Shown: positions 1 to 6,585 of the stretch, piece by piece
Numbering within the stretch: position 1 is the stretch's first letter
Layout of the letters: every line of letters starts with the position of its first letter
Assembly: GCA_019307665.1 (NCBI GenBank)
Contig: JAFDJC010000063.1
Location: forward strand, 1-13,190
Direction of reading: 5' to 3'
DNA: 13,190 bases
DNA from: Deltaproteobacteria bacterium
Lineage (GTDB): Bacteria; Desulfobacterota; Desulfobacteria; Desulfobacterales; SURF-7
Notes under the pieces: model-generated
The model's input: the letters and a program-made list of their open reading frames with translations, nothing else
What the model was told of the DNA's origin: nothing
The model's database searches: none
Program-made: the position numbers and the translations under genes

Positions 1-949
1 TGGTCAACACGCTGTTTCAGAACATGTTTATCCTGAAAATCGCTTTAAAAATACTAATCCCGATATTTCATACTCCAATATAAATAAAGGTATTGGACAT
101 TTTGTTGTAAGAAAAATTATTTATAAAGAAACATGGTGGGAAACTGCTTTAATACCATTAAGAATTTTTTTTCAAGGACAGGACGACGACCCAATCTATT
201 TTGATGGAAGATTGAACCCCTTTCTTTTTTTATTACCCTGTCTTGTTTTTTATAACAGAAAAAATTATTCCACTGAAAAAAAAGCCGAGGTGTTAATTCT
301 TATCAGTTTTTCAATTCTTTATCTACTCTGTGTCTTTTTTCTGAGAGACATGAGGATACGTTGGGTCGGACCGATCATACCGCCCCTTGTAATCCTTTCA
401 ATGTATGGTCTGCAGGATGTTTGGAGTTTTGTTTCAAATTATATTTTTAAAAAAAAAAGAGTGCTGTCCAAAGCACTCATTGCAGGAATTGTATCTTTAA
501 TGCTTTTCATTAATGCTGAATATATTATAAACCTTTTTAATTCCGTTGAACCCTTCTCATATATTAATGGCTCAATCGGGCGTGATGCTTATATTGAAAA
601 ACGACGGCCTGAATATGCCGCATTAAAATATGCCAATAAACATCTTGGAGAAAACTCCAAAATTTTTGGTATATTTATAGGCCAACGTGGATATTACAGC
701 GAAAAAGAAGTTTTTTTTGACTTTCATTTACTTGATGATTCTGTTAAGTCATCAGAATCATCGGATAATATTTCTATTGATTTAAGGAGTAAAGAAATTA
801 CTCATTTACTTATAAAGTATGATATATTTAATAACTGGGCAAAACACCATTTTAATGAAAAAGAAAAAAGTATACTCAATGAATTTATGGAAAAAAAGTT
901 AAAAATGATATTTTCCAGAAACGGTTATCGTCTTTACCAATGTATATAA
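1..949 (+). CDS. ArnT-like family 39 membrane glycosyltransferase, C-terminal part
   Basis: The reading frame is open from base 2 to the TAA at 947-949, so the gene begins upstream of the window and about 315 C-terminal residues are visible. The visible part has a soluble stretch containing QGQDDDPIYFDGRLNP (the FDGRLNP-type segment I associate with ArnT-like, lipid-carrier-dependent glycosyltransferases), then at least three hydrophobic helices (NPFLFLLPCLVFY, the stretch around ILISFSILYLLCVFFL with the following IRWVGPIIPPLVIL, and LIAGIVSLMLFINAEYIINLF), then a soluble tail. Members of this family use a polyprenyl-phosphate sugar to glycosylate a lipid or glycan on the outer face of the inner membrane. 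The catalytic N-terminal loops are not in the window, so donor and acceptor cannot be judged. The TTG at 212 is only an internal codon. An A10 tract at 449-458 lies in frame. The downstream DPM1-like gene could make its lipid-linked donor. Family call fairly sure; function inferred. Confidence 0.72.
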   Translation, partial: GQHAVSEHVYPENRFKNTNPDISYSNINKGIGHFVVRKIIYKETWWETALIPLRIFFQGQDDDPIYFDGRLNPFLFLLPCLVFYNRKNYSTEKKAEVLILISFSILYLLCVFFLRDMRIRWVGPIIPPLVILSMYGLQDVWSFVSNYIFKKKRVLSKALIAGIVSLMLFINAEYIINLFNSVEPFSYINGSIGRDAYIEKRRPEYAALKYANKHLGENSKIFGIFIGQRGYYSEKEVFFDFHLLDDSVKSSESSDNISIDLRSKEITHLLIKYDIFNNWAKHHFNEKEKSILNEFMEKKLKMIFSRNGYRLYQCI

Positions 950-1009
950 TAATGCAGGGTATACAATTAATACAGATCTCTTTTAATACAAAACGGGGAA
1001 GAGAATACA

Positions 1010-1957
1010 ATGTATAAAAACAAATCAATATGTGTGGTCGTTCCGGCGTACCATGAAGAAACTCAAATCAGTGATGTGATAGAGACAATGCCGGAATATG
1101 TTGATAAAATAGTAGTGGTTGATGATGCAAGCAAGGACAAAACAGCGAAAATTGTAAAACAGCTTCAACAGAACAGCAACCGCTTGATCCTTATTGAACA
1201 CAACGTAAACCAGGGTGTCGGTGCAGCGATCATATCCGGATATAAATGGGCAAGAGACAATCAATATGATGTAACTGCTGTCATGGCCGGAGACGGTCAG
1301 ATGGATCCTGAAGATCTTGTCAGCATTATCACTCCGGTTGTAGAAGGTCAGGTGGATTATTCAAAAGGCAACAGGTTGTTTTACGGAGATGCATGGAATA
1401 TGATCCCGCATTATCGTTATCTTGGCAATTCATCTTTATCGCTTTTAACAAAAATCGCCTCAGGCTACTGGCATGTTACCGACTTCCAGAGTGGGTATAC
1501 AGCAATTTCTTTAATCGCCTTGCAACGGCTCGATCTTGATTCCATATACAAAGATTACGGCATGCCAAATGACATTCTAATAAAATTGAATATGCTCCAT
1601 TTCAGAGTCAGAGACGTAAATATTAAACCGGTATATAACATAGGTGAAAAATCAGGGATAAAACTTTTAAAAGTTATACCAAGAATCTCCTGGCTTCTTA
1701 TTAAAGGTTTCTTTAAAAGACTTTTTTTCAAATATGTCATCAAGGATTTTCATCCTTTAGTATTTTTTTATATGCTATCATTTTTCTTATTTCTTTCAAG
1801 CATACCTTTATTTATAAGGCTGGTTTATATCACGGTTATACGCGCTGATATCCCGGACATAAATGCACTGGCTTTTGCTTTTACCATCATCAGCGGATTA
1901 CAAACAATGTTTTTCGGCATGTGGTTTGATATGGAATACAATAAGAATTTAAAATGA
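1010..1957 (+). CDS. Family 2 glycosyltransferase, DPM1/polyprenyl-phosphate type
   Basis: This 315-residue protein starts at an ATG preceded by a GGGGAAGAG Shine-Dalgarno-like sequence about 6 bases upstream. The GT-A domain fills residues 6-235: VVVPAYHEE near 9-17, VVDDASKDKT at 37-46 (nucleotide-binding Asp), GVGAAIISGY at 69-78, and DGQMDP at 95-100, the metal-binding DxD-like motif typical of dolichol-phosphate mannosyltransferase relatives. DFQSGY at 158-163 matches the acceptor-side motif. Two hydrophobic helices follow, near 249-270 and 285-306, as in bacterial DPM1/GtrB-like enzymes. The expected reaction is transfer of a sugar from a nucleotide sugar to undecaprenyl phosphate at the cytoplasmic face of the inner membrane. 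The neighbouring ArnT-like transferase would be the natural user of that product. The sugar cannot be told from sequence. Confidence 0.88.
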   Translation: MYKNKSICVVVPAYHEETQISDVIETMPEYVDKIVVVDDASKDKTAKIVKQLQQNSNRLILIEHNVNQGVGAAIISGYKWARDNQYDVTAVMAGDGQMDPEDLVSIITPVVEGQVDYSKGNRLFYGDAWNMIPHYRYLGNSSLSLLTKIASGYWHVTDFQSGYTAISLIALQRLDLDSIYKDYGMPNDILIKLNMLHFRVRDVNIKPVYNIGEKSGIKLLKVIPRISWLLIKGFFKRLFFKYVIKDFHPLVFFYMLSFFLFLSSIPLFIRLVYITVIRADIPDINALAFAFTIISGLQTMFFGMWFDMEYNKNLK

Positions 1958-2021
1958 CTTTTCAACTATCATTTTCAAAATGCCATATCAACGGTAATAT
2001 TTACCATGCACAAATCAGAGC

Positions 2022-2049
2022 CTGACATTTTGTGATGTAAATATATAAT
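2022..2049 (+). promoter_or_regulatory. Candidate sigma-70 promoter before the methyltransferase gene
   Basis: The 110-base gap after the glycosyltransferase contains CTGACA at 2022-2027 (5 of 6 to the -35 consensus), a 16-base spacer, and a perfect TATAAT at 2044-2049. Transcription would begin around 2056, leaving a short leader before the ATG at 2068. The surrounding DNA is very AT-rich, so chance -10 matches are common; the paired -35 at good spacing is what supports it. Confidence 0.42.
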
Positions 2050-2067
2050 ATTTTTAATCGGACATCG

Positions 2068-2700
2068 ATGAATACAAACAGAACCTCCATACAAAAAAAA
2101 ACAAAAATTGATAAAAATTACTACACCGGAAATTTAATAATCCAATGGCTTGTCAGACGATTGCTAAAAAAGATTTCCTCTTTGCTGCAAAAAATAAATG
2201 CCGCATCAAGGTTGGGTTTAGATGTTGGCTGTGGAGAAGGAAATATAATTTATTACCTTAATAATATGGAGACCATTAAAAACTTAGTCGCGGTTGATTT
2301 AAACAGGGAGAAACTCAAATTTGCAAAAAAAAATTACCCGGTATGCACTTATTTAAATGCAGATGTTGATAAATTAATTTTTAAAAATGATAGCTTTGGC
2401 TATATAATCGCTACAGAAATATTTGAGCATTTAAATGATCCGATATCGGCCATGAGAGAAATACAGCGCGTTGCCCGAACTGGAGCGTACCTGATCATTT
2501 CCGTCCCTCACGAACCCTTTTTTCATTGGGGTAATTTGATCAGAGGAAAATACTGGAACCGGGGCGGCAAAACACCAGCCCATATTAACTTCTGGAAGCG
2601 TTTTGAATTCAAAGAATTTTTAAACAACTATATAGCGATTGAGGAAGAGTATTGCTTCTCTGTTTTTCCATGGCTTTTATTTATAGGAAGGTTTAAATAA
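2068..2700 (+). CDS. Class I SAM-dependent methyltransferase (Methyltransf_11-like)
   Basis: This is a 210-residue soluble protein. Motif I is LDVGCGEGN at residues 51-59, the glycine-rich SAM-binding loop. The acidic residue closing strand 2 is D77 in VAVDLN, NADVDKL at 97-103 is the adenine-contact segment, and IIATEIFEHLNDP near 113-125 is the motif IV region, followed by ISVPHEP at 144-150. The late stretch with HINFWKRFEFKEFL is typical of methyltransferases found in surface-polysaccharide clusters. It probably O- or N-methylates a nucleotide sugar, lipid-linked sugar or glycan end in the cytoplasm. Two A9 tracts lie in the coding sequence (2093-2101 and 2325-2333). No strong Shine-Dalgarno precedes the ATG. 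Fold assignment is secure; substrate unknown. Confidence 0.85.
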   Translation: MNTNRTSIQKKTKIDKNYYTGNLIIQWLVRRLLKKISSLLQKINAASRLGLDVGCGEGNIIYYLNNMETIKNLVAVDLNREKLKFAKKNYPVCTYLNADVDKLIFKNDSFGYIIATEIFEHLNDPISAMREIQRVARTGAYLIISVPHEPFFHWGNLIRGKYWNRGGKTPAHINFWKRFEFKEFLNNYIAIEEEYCFSVFPWLLFIGRFK

Positions 2701-2797
2701 AATATCGTGTAAACTGTAATCGGAATTATTATTTTCATTAATATAGCTATATGACTTTATATAAAATTACGAAATTAACTAATTTTTCTTTAATTCT

Positions 2798-3718
2798 ATG
2801 AAAAGCAGATGGAGCAAATATATAATCTATTTTTCACTGTTATCTTTAATTGTTGTACTTTATAAGGCAGAATATCTTAAAATTCCCCATACTTACTCTC
2901 CGATGCTGTTAATCGGCTCTTTTTTCTTTCTATTTGTCGGTTTTATAATTAACTCAATATCTCAAAAAAGACTGTTGGTAAAATCCAAATTTTTGATTAA
3001 TAATCATCATGCACTTGCTATGGTCGGTTTGAATGTCTTCGGCAAATATATTCCCGGTAAAGTGTGGATGGTTATGGGAAAAGCAGTGTACCTTTCTGAA
3101 AATTTGAATTTCCCTGTCGCAAGTTTGTCTTTACTGTTTTTAAATGCCCAGATCATAGGTTTATGGTGTGGCCTTATACTTGGCATCCTCGGTCTTTTTT
3201 TAAATAATGCACTACATCTTTTAAGCTGGGCGGGTCTTATAATTTTGATTTTTTTCACTGTTATTATGTTTTCAAAAACAGCGCATGATACAATATTGAA
3301 CAAAGTGAATAAATTATTAAGGAAAAATCTTAACTTACCCCTCCTTTCGATACACGATACGATATCTTTAATTCCGTGGTTCTTTGGCGGATGGATATTT
3401 TGGGGAGTTGGCTTTTTTTTGCTTGCTTCAAGTATTAGCAATAATTCTTTACCTTTTTCGACTATATTTTGTTTTCCTCTTGCCGGTACTTTAGGGATTT
3501 TGTTTATTTTCGCACCCGGAGGCATAGGAATACGTGAAGGAATAATGATCGGTTACCTTTCTACCCTTAATATTACATTACCTGAAGCAATTACTATATC
3601 AGCAGCCTCAAGGTTATGGTTTATAATTGGCGAAATATTTATTTTCGCTACCGGCTATATAGCTCATCGCAGACAATCTTTTTCACCTGTTATTCATAAC
3701 AAAGTAAATTCGGAATAA
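2798..3718 (+). CDS. LPG-synthase-TM / UPF0104-type multi-pass membrane protein
   Basis: A 306-residue, very hydrophobic protein with roughly seven to eight predicted membrane helices. It carries the two motifs expected of the lysylphosphatidylglycerol-synthase transmembrane (AglD-like) family: GKYIPGKVW at residues 82-90 and APGGIGIREG at 239-248, followed by SAASRLW at 268-274. Members without the synthase domain often sit in glycan clusters next to DPM1-like transferases and are suspected of handling or flipping lipid-linked sugars. That role is inference here. The 97-base gap before the gene is AT-rich and includes the palindrome ATATAGCTATAT (2741-2752); no clear Shine-Dalgarno precedes the ATG. 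The next gene begins 7 bases after the stop, so the two are probably co-translated. Confidence 0.83.
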   Translation: MKSRWSKYIIYFSLLSLIVVLYKAEYLKIPHTYSPMLLIGSFFFLFVGFIINSISQKRLLVKSKFLINNHHALAMVGLNVFGKYIPGKVWMVMGKAVYLSENLNFPVASLSLLFLNAQIIGLWCGLILGILGLFLNNALHLLSWAGLIILIFFTVIMFSKTAHDTILNKVNKLLRKNLNLPLLSIHDTISLIPWFFGGWIFWGVGFFLLASSISNNSLPFSTIFCFPLAGTLGILFIFAPGGIGIREGIMIGYLSTLNITLPEAITISAASRLWFIIGEIFIFATGYIAHRRQSFSPVIHNKVNSE

Positions 3719-3725
3719 TGTAAAA

Positions 3726-4532
3726 ATGTCATATTTTGATTATACCCAAAAGATGTATATTAAACTGGTTAAAAGTATAGCAAATAACTATAAAACCTAT
3801 TCGGTCCTCGATTACTGCCAGGCTCATAAAAATAATTCTTTGCAAGATAGCTATTTCATTATCCGTCATGATGTAGATGGAAATATAAACAATGCTCTTT
3901 CTATGGCAAAAATCGATGCTGATTACGGAATCCGGGCAACCTATTATTTCCGGACGAAACCTTTTTTTCTATACCGACCTGATATCATGACTAAAGTGGC
4001 CGAACTCGGACATGAAATCGGTTATCACTATGAGATGTTATCTGATGCAATGGGAAATTTTATAAAAGCCCGGAAGATGTTTAAAGAAAATCTCGAAAAA
4101 TTAAGGAATATTGCACCTGTGAAAACTGTATGTATGCATGGCCGTCCTTTTTCAAAATATGATAACATCGATTTTTGGAAGCGATATTCGCTTGAAGAAT
4201 TTGATCTTGTCGGCGAACCTTATTTAACAATTGATTATACTGATAAATATTATTTTTCAGACACAGGCTTATGCTGGAATAATCATCGATTTAATCTTCG
4301 AGATATTGTAAAATCAAAAGGAAATTTGGATATCGGAAGCACTCCTCAATTGATAGATTTTATTAATACGCCTGATGCTAAGAGAGCCGCTGTTTTAACT
4401 CACACCAATATATGGACGGACAGCGCATCAATATTGATGTTTTATAAAATCGTTTTTTATGTAATAAACAGAATAAAATATTACAAAAAAAAACAGATGG
4501 TCAATACCCATATGAATGCGAGCAATGATTAA
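3726..4532 (+). CDS. NodB-like polysaccharide deacetylase family protein
   Basis: This 268-residue protein has FIIRHDVDG at residues 44-52, with the Asp pair D49/D51 corresponding to the catalytic and metal-binding motif of this deacetylase branch. GIRATYYF at 68-75 and GHEIGYHYE at 95-103 (metal-ligand His H96 and H101) follow, and MHGRP at 137-141 and LTHTNIW at 224-230 complete the usual set. The family removes N-acetyl or related acyl groups from sugars. There is no signal peptide, so it probably acts in the cytoplasm on a lipid-linked intermediate, although membrane association through the basic, aromatic C-terminus is possible. An A9 tract lies at 4485-4493. Its TAA overlaps the next ATG by one base (TAATG at 4530-4534), indicating translational coupling with the acyltransferase gene. 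Confidence 0.8.
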   Translation: MSYFDYTQKMYIKLVKSIANNYKTYSVLDYCQAHKNNSLQDSYFIIRHDVDGNINNALSMAKIDADYGIRATYYFRTKPFFLYRPDIMTKVAELGHEIGYHYEMLSDAMGNFIKARKMFKENLEKLRNIAPVKTVCMHGRPFSKYDNIDFWKRYSLEEFDLVGEPYLTIDYTDKYYFSDTGLCWNNHRFNLRDIVKSKGNLDIGSTPQLIDFINTPDAKRAAVLTHTNIWTDSASILMFYKIVFYVINRIKYYKKKQMVNTHMNASND

Positions 4533-4849
4533 TGATTGTTAGATTGATGAAGGCTGAAGATAGTCGAATAGTTAACGACTTCGTGGATTCACAAAATGAT
4601 GCTTCTATATATCATACCTGCAATTGGAAAAAAGTCATAGAAGACACCTATGGATACAAATCGATTTATATTGTAGCTATTCAGAATGAGTGTGTTAAAG
4701 GTTTACTGCCTTTTTTTCAGGTTAGAGGACTTACTGGTAAAAAAAGATTGATCAGTCTACCATTCAGTCATTCGGTTCAACTGCTACACGACTCGAAAAC
4801 TACTTTGGAAAAAATCCTCGCCTATTCGGAACAAACAGCAAAAAAATAA
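4532..4849 (+). CDS. FemAB/GNAT-like acyltransferase, N-terminal piece (before frame change)
   Basis: These 105 residues are the first half of an Acetyltransf_6/FemAB-like protein of the kind found in exopolysaccharide and PEP-CTERM-type clusters. ASIYHTCNWKKVIEDTYGYK near residues 24-43, IVAIQNECVKGLLPFF (47-62) and KRLISLPFSHS (71-81) follow the family pattern. The frame stops at TAA 4847-4849, directly after GCA AAA AAA. The rest of the protein continues in the -1 frame from codon ATA at 4846 with no missing sequence, giving a 348-residue product of normal family length. So this is either a frameshifted pseudogene (one lost A, or a sequencing error in A7) or a gene read by -1 slippage. The enzymes join acyl or aminoacyl groups to amino groups, which would suit a product of the deacetylase coupled to it. 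Confidence 0.7.
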   Translation: MIVRLMKAEDSRIVNDFVDSQNDASIYHTCNWKKVIEDTYGYKSIYIVAIQNECVKGLLPFFQVRGLTGKKRLISLPFSHSVQLLHDSKTTLEKILAYSEQTAKK

Positions 4850-4867
4850 ATGCTGACTATATTCAGC
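4840..4867 (+). other. Slippery A_AAA_AAA heptamer with downstream hairpin
   Basis: Bases 4840-4846 are seven A, placed so that the zero-frame codons are GCA AAA AAA followed by TAA. This is the canonical -1 slippery arrangement X_XXY_YYZ, of the kind used in dnaX and several insertion sequences. After a 5-base gap, GCTGA (4852-4856) can pair with TCAGC (4863-4867) around a 6-base loop. A -1 slip joins the two pieces of the FemAB-like gene. Whether it operates cannot be told from one sequence. Confidence 0.5.
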
Positions 4868-5577
4868 TAAAATGCGATTTAACAATTGAAAATGATAGAT
4901 GGGTACAAAACAGTTTTTTTTTTGAATCTAAACTTAAATTAATGAAACCAATCGACGATATTCATAAAGAAATTAAATCAAGTACTCGGAGAAATATTAA
5001 AAAAGCTGAAAAAGCAGGGGTTAAAATAAAAACAGGAATATGTAAAAAAGATTATATTGCTTTCTATGAATTAATGACGGAAACTCGAAAAAGACAAGGG
5101 TCACCGCCCTATTCAAAAGCTTTTTTCACTCACTTATTCAGCAACTTGGATTCTTCACAGATACAACTCTTTATGGCCTTCAAGAATGACCAACCAATAG
5201 CGGGCATTATAATGTTCTATCATGGCGCAACAGCGCTTTATGCCTATGGGGCATCAGTAAGTGATACTAAACTGCTCCAAATGCGCCCAAACGATTTGCT
5301 TTTTTGGACAGTAATAAAAGATGCAAATCAAAAAGGATTCAAAGATTTTGACTTCGGTATAACACACCTTTCTAATCAGGGACTACTAAGGTTCAAATCA
5401 CAATGGGGAACTATCAATGAAGAATTTAAATATACTTATTATCTTAATAATATTAATAGGACACCATCTATTGACAGATCGGGTAAAATAGCCAAGCTCA
5501 TTTCCAGGATATTCAGGGTGGCACCCCCACCATTGCTCAAAATAACCGGCCCAATAGCCCTTAAGCTACTTGGTTAA
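4846..5577 (+). CDS. FemAB/GNAT-like acyltransferase, C-terminal piece (-1 frame)
   Basis: The -1 frame runs openly from the A7 tract (codon ATA at 4846) to TAA at 5575-5577, adding 243 residues. The first stretch (ADYIQLKCDL, then SFFFESKLKL) is the expected mid-protein linker. The catalytic half then follows: STRRNIKKAEKAGVKIK, the RR-x-I-x-KAEK motif of FemAB-like enzymes, then QLFMAFKNDQPIAGIIMF, YAYGASV, FDFGITHLS and LRFKSQWGT, all matching the C-terminal GNAT fold. An ATG at 4942 could give a shorter 211-residue protein, but it has no Shine-Dalgarno and would omit conserved sequence, so an independent start is unlikely. A T10 tract at 4914-4923 is read in frame. The activity needs both halves. 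Confidence 0.72.
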   Translation: MNADYIQLKCDLTIENDRWVQNSFFFESKLKLMKPIDDIHKEIKSSTRRNIKKAEKAGVKIKTGICKKDYIAFYELMTETRKRQGSPPYSKAFFTHLFSNLDSSQIQLFMAFKNDQPIAGIIMFYHGATALYAYGASVSDTKLLQMRPNDLLFWTVIKDANQKGFKDFDFGITHLSNQGLLRFKSQWGTINEEFKYTYYLNNINRTPSIDRSGKIAKLISRIFRVAPPPLLKITGPIALKLLG

Positions 5578-5644
5578 ATACTATGTGCCCAAACAGCTAT
5601 CGCGAAGTGTTTTTTACACTTAAAATTGCTGATATATTCCGTTA

Positions 5645-6568
5645 TTGCAGAGACGACCTGTTTTGATTCCTGTTTTTAGAAATATTGTATTAAAAATTCA
5701 GTCAATATTTAATGGCTTTGATCCGCTTGCGTTCGGACCTCCAATGCAGTTTGACCATCCAAGCTTACATCCTATTTTCATTGTCGGTGCGCCACGCTCT
5801 GGGTCCACTTTGCTCTATCAGTTGCTATTAAAACATTCAAAATTAGCCTATATTTCAAATTTAATGTCTTTGACACCAAACAAGATGGTATTAATAGCTC
5901 GTCATACAAATCGATTGCATAAATTCAATCAACTAAAAGAAAGTGACTTGGGTTATTTGTCCGGCCTATTCAGCCCCAGTGAAGCCGGTTCAATTCAAAA
6001 AAAATGGTTTGAATCCGATTTTTCGGAAATATCTTCCAATCAAATTCGCAATACTGTAATAGCCATTACTCACGCTTTTTCAGGTCCGTTTTTAAGTAAG
6101 AACCTGTTAAACAGTTTGCGGTTGAAACAAATTAAAAGAATCCTTCCGGAAGCACGGTTTATTTTTATACGACGCGATCCTCTTTATAACGCTCAATCTC
6201 TGCTATTATCACGAAAAAAAATGTTTGGGACCATAAACAAATGGTGGAGCGTTCAGCCTATAGGATATGAAGAAACCCTCAAATCAGATCCTTTTTACCA
6301 GGTCATATGGCAGGTGCTTGAAATAGAAAGAACGATAACTAACTTCTGCAAAAAATATTCTCCTGATACTATAAATATAGCATACGAAGACTTATGTAAG
6401 AATGTAAAAAAAAATGTGGGAAAAGTTTCTGAAAAGTTTTCTGTTGAATTAAAAAAAAATGTGGGATTTGATGATATTGGGCATATGAACGCTATTAAAT
6501 TACCTCTCGAAGATTGGTCTAAAATAGAATATTATCACAAGAAACTCACCAAATTGCATGACTCATAG
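5645..6568 (+). CDS. PAPS-dependent sulfotransferase family protein
   Basis: The product has about 307 residues from the TTG at 5645. HPIFIVGAPRSGSTLLYQLL at residues 42-61 contains the 5'-phosphosulfate-binding loop (GAPRSGST, 48-55). ARFIFIRRDP near 170-179 with the following Ser residues (S185, S189) is the 3'-phosphate-binding region, and INIAYEDL (233-240) is the usual late strand. The enzyme would move sulfate from PAPS to a hydroxyl or amine of the glycan made by this cluster. The start is uncertain: an in-frame TGA lies at 5630-5632, the TTG has no Shine-Dalgarno, and the first ATG (5744) would leave only 14 residues before the loop. An exact 17-base direct repeat (6405-6421 and 6450-6466) encodes KKNVG twice near the C-terminus. 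It converges on the minus-strand operon with 17 bases between stop codons. Confidence 0.8.
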   Translation: MQRRPVLIPVFRNIVLKIQSIFNGFDPLAFGPPMQFDHPSLHPIFIVGAPRSGSTLLYQLLLKHSKLAYISNLMSLTPNKMVLIARHTNRLHKFNQLKESDLGYLSGLFSPSEAGSIQKKWFESDFSEISSNQIRNTVIAITHAFSGPFLSKNLLNSLRLKQIKRILPEARFIFIRRDPLYNAQSLLLSRKKMFGTINKWWSVQPIGYEETLKSDPFYQVIWQVLEIERTITNFCKKYSPDTINIAYEDLCKNVKKNVGKVSEKFSVELKKNVGFDDIGHMNAIKLPLEDWSKIEYYHKKLTKLHDS

Positions 6569-6585
6569 ATATCTTTTCAATTGTT

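Noticed and set aside
2741..2752. Palindrome ATATAGCTATAT as an operator
   Set aside because: A short, purely AT-rich palindrome in AT-rich DNA is expected by chance and no regulator is encoded nearby.
3007..3525. Open frame of 172 codons on the minus strand
   Set aside because: It lies wholly opposite the LPG-synthase-TM-like gene, which has clear family motifs; the antisense product is basic, low-complexity and has no recognisable motif.
5605..5621. Hairpin AAGTGT-TTTTT-ACACTT before the sulfotransferase as a terminator
   Set aside because: The stem is only 6 bp, AT-rich and not followed by a T-run on either strand.
5583..5666. A 27-codon ATG frame overlapping the sulfotransferase start
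   Set aside because: No Shine-Dalgarno, no recognisable motif and it ends just inside the sulfotransferase; too little to call a gene or a frameshifted N-terminus.
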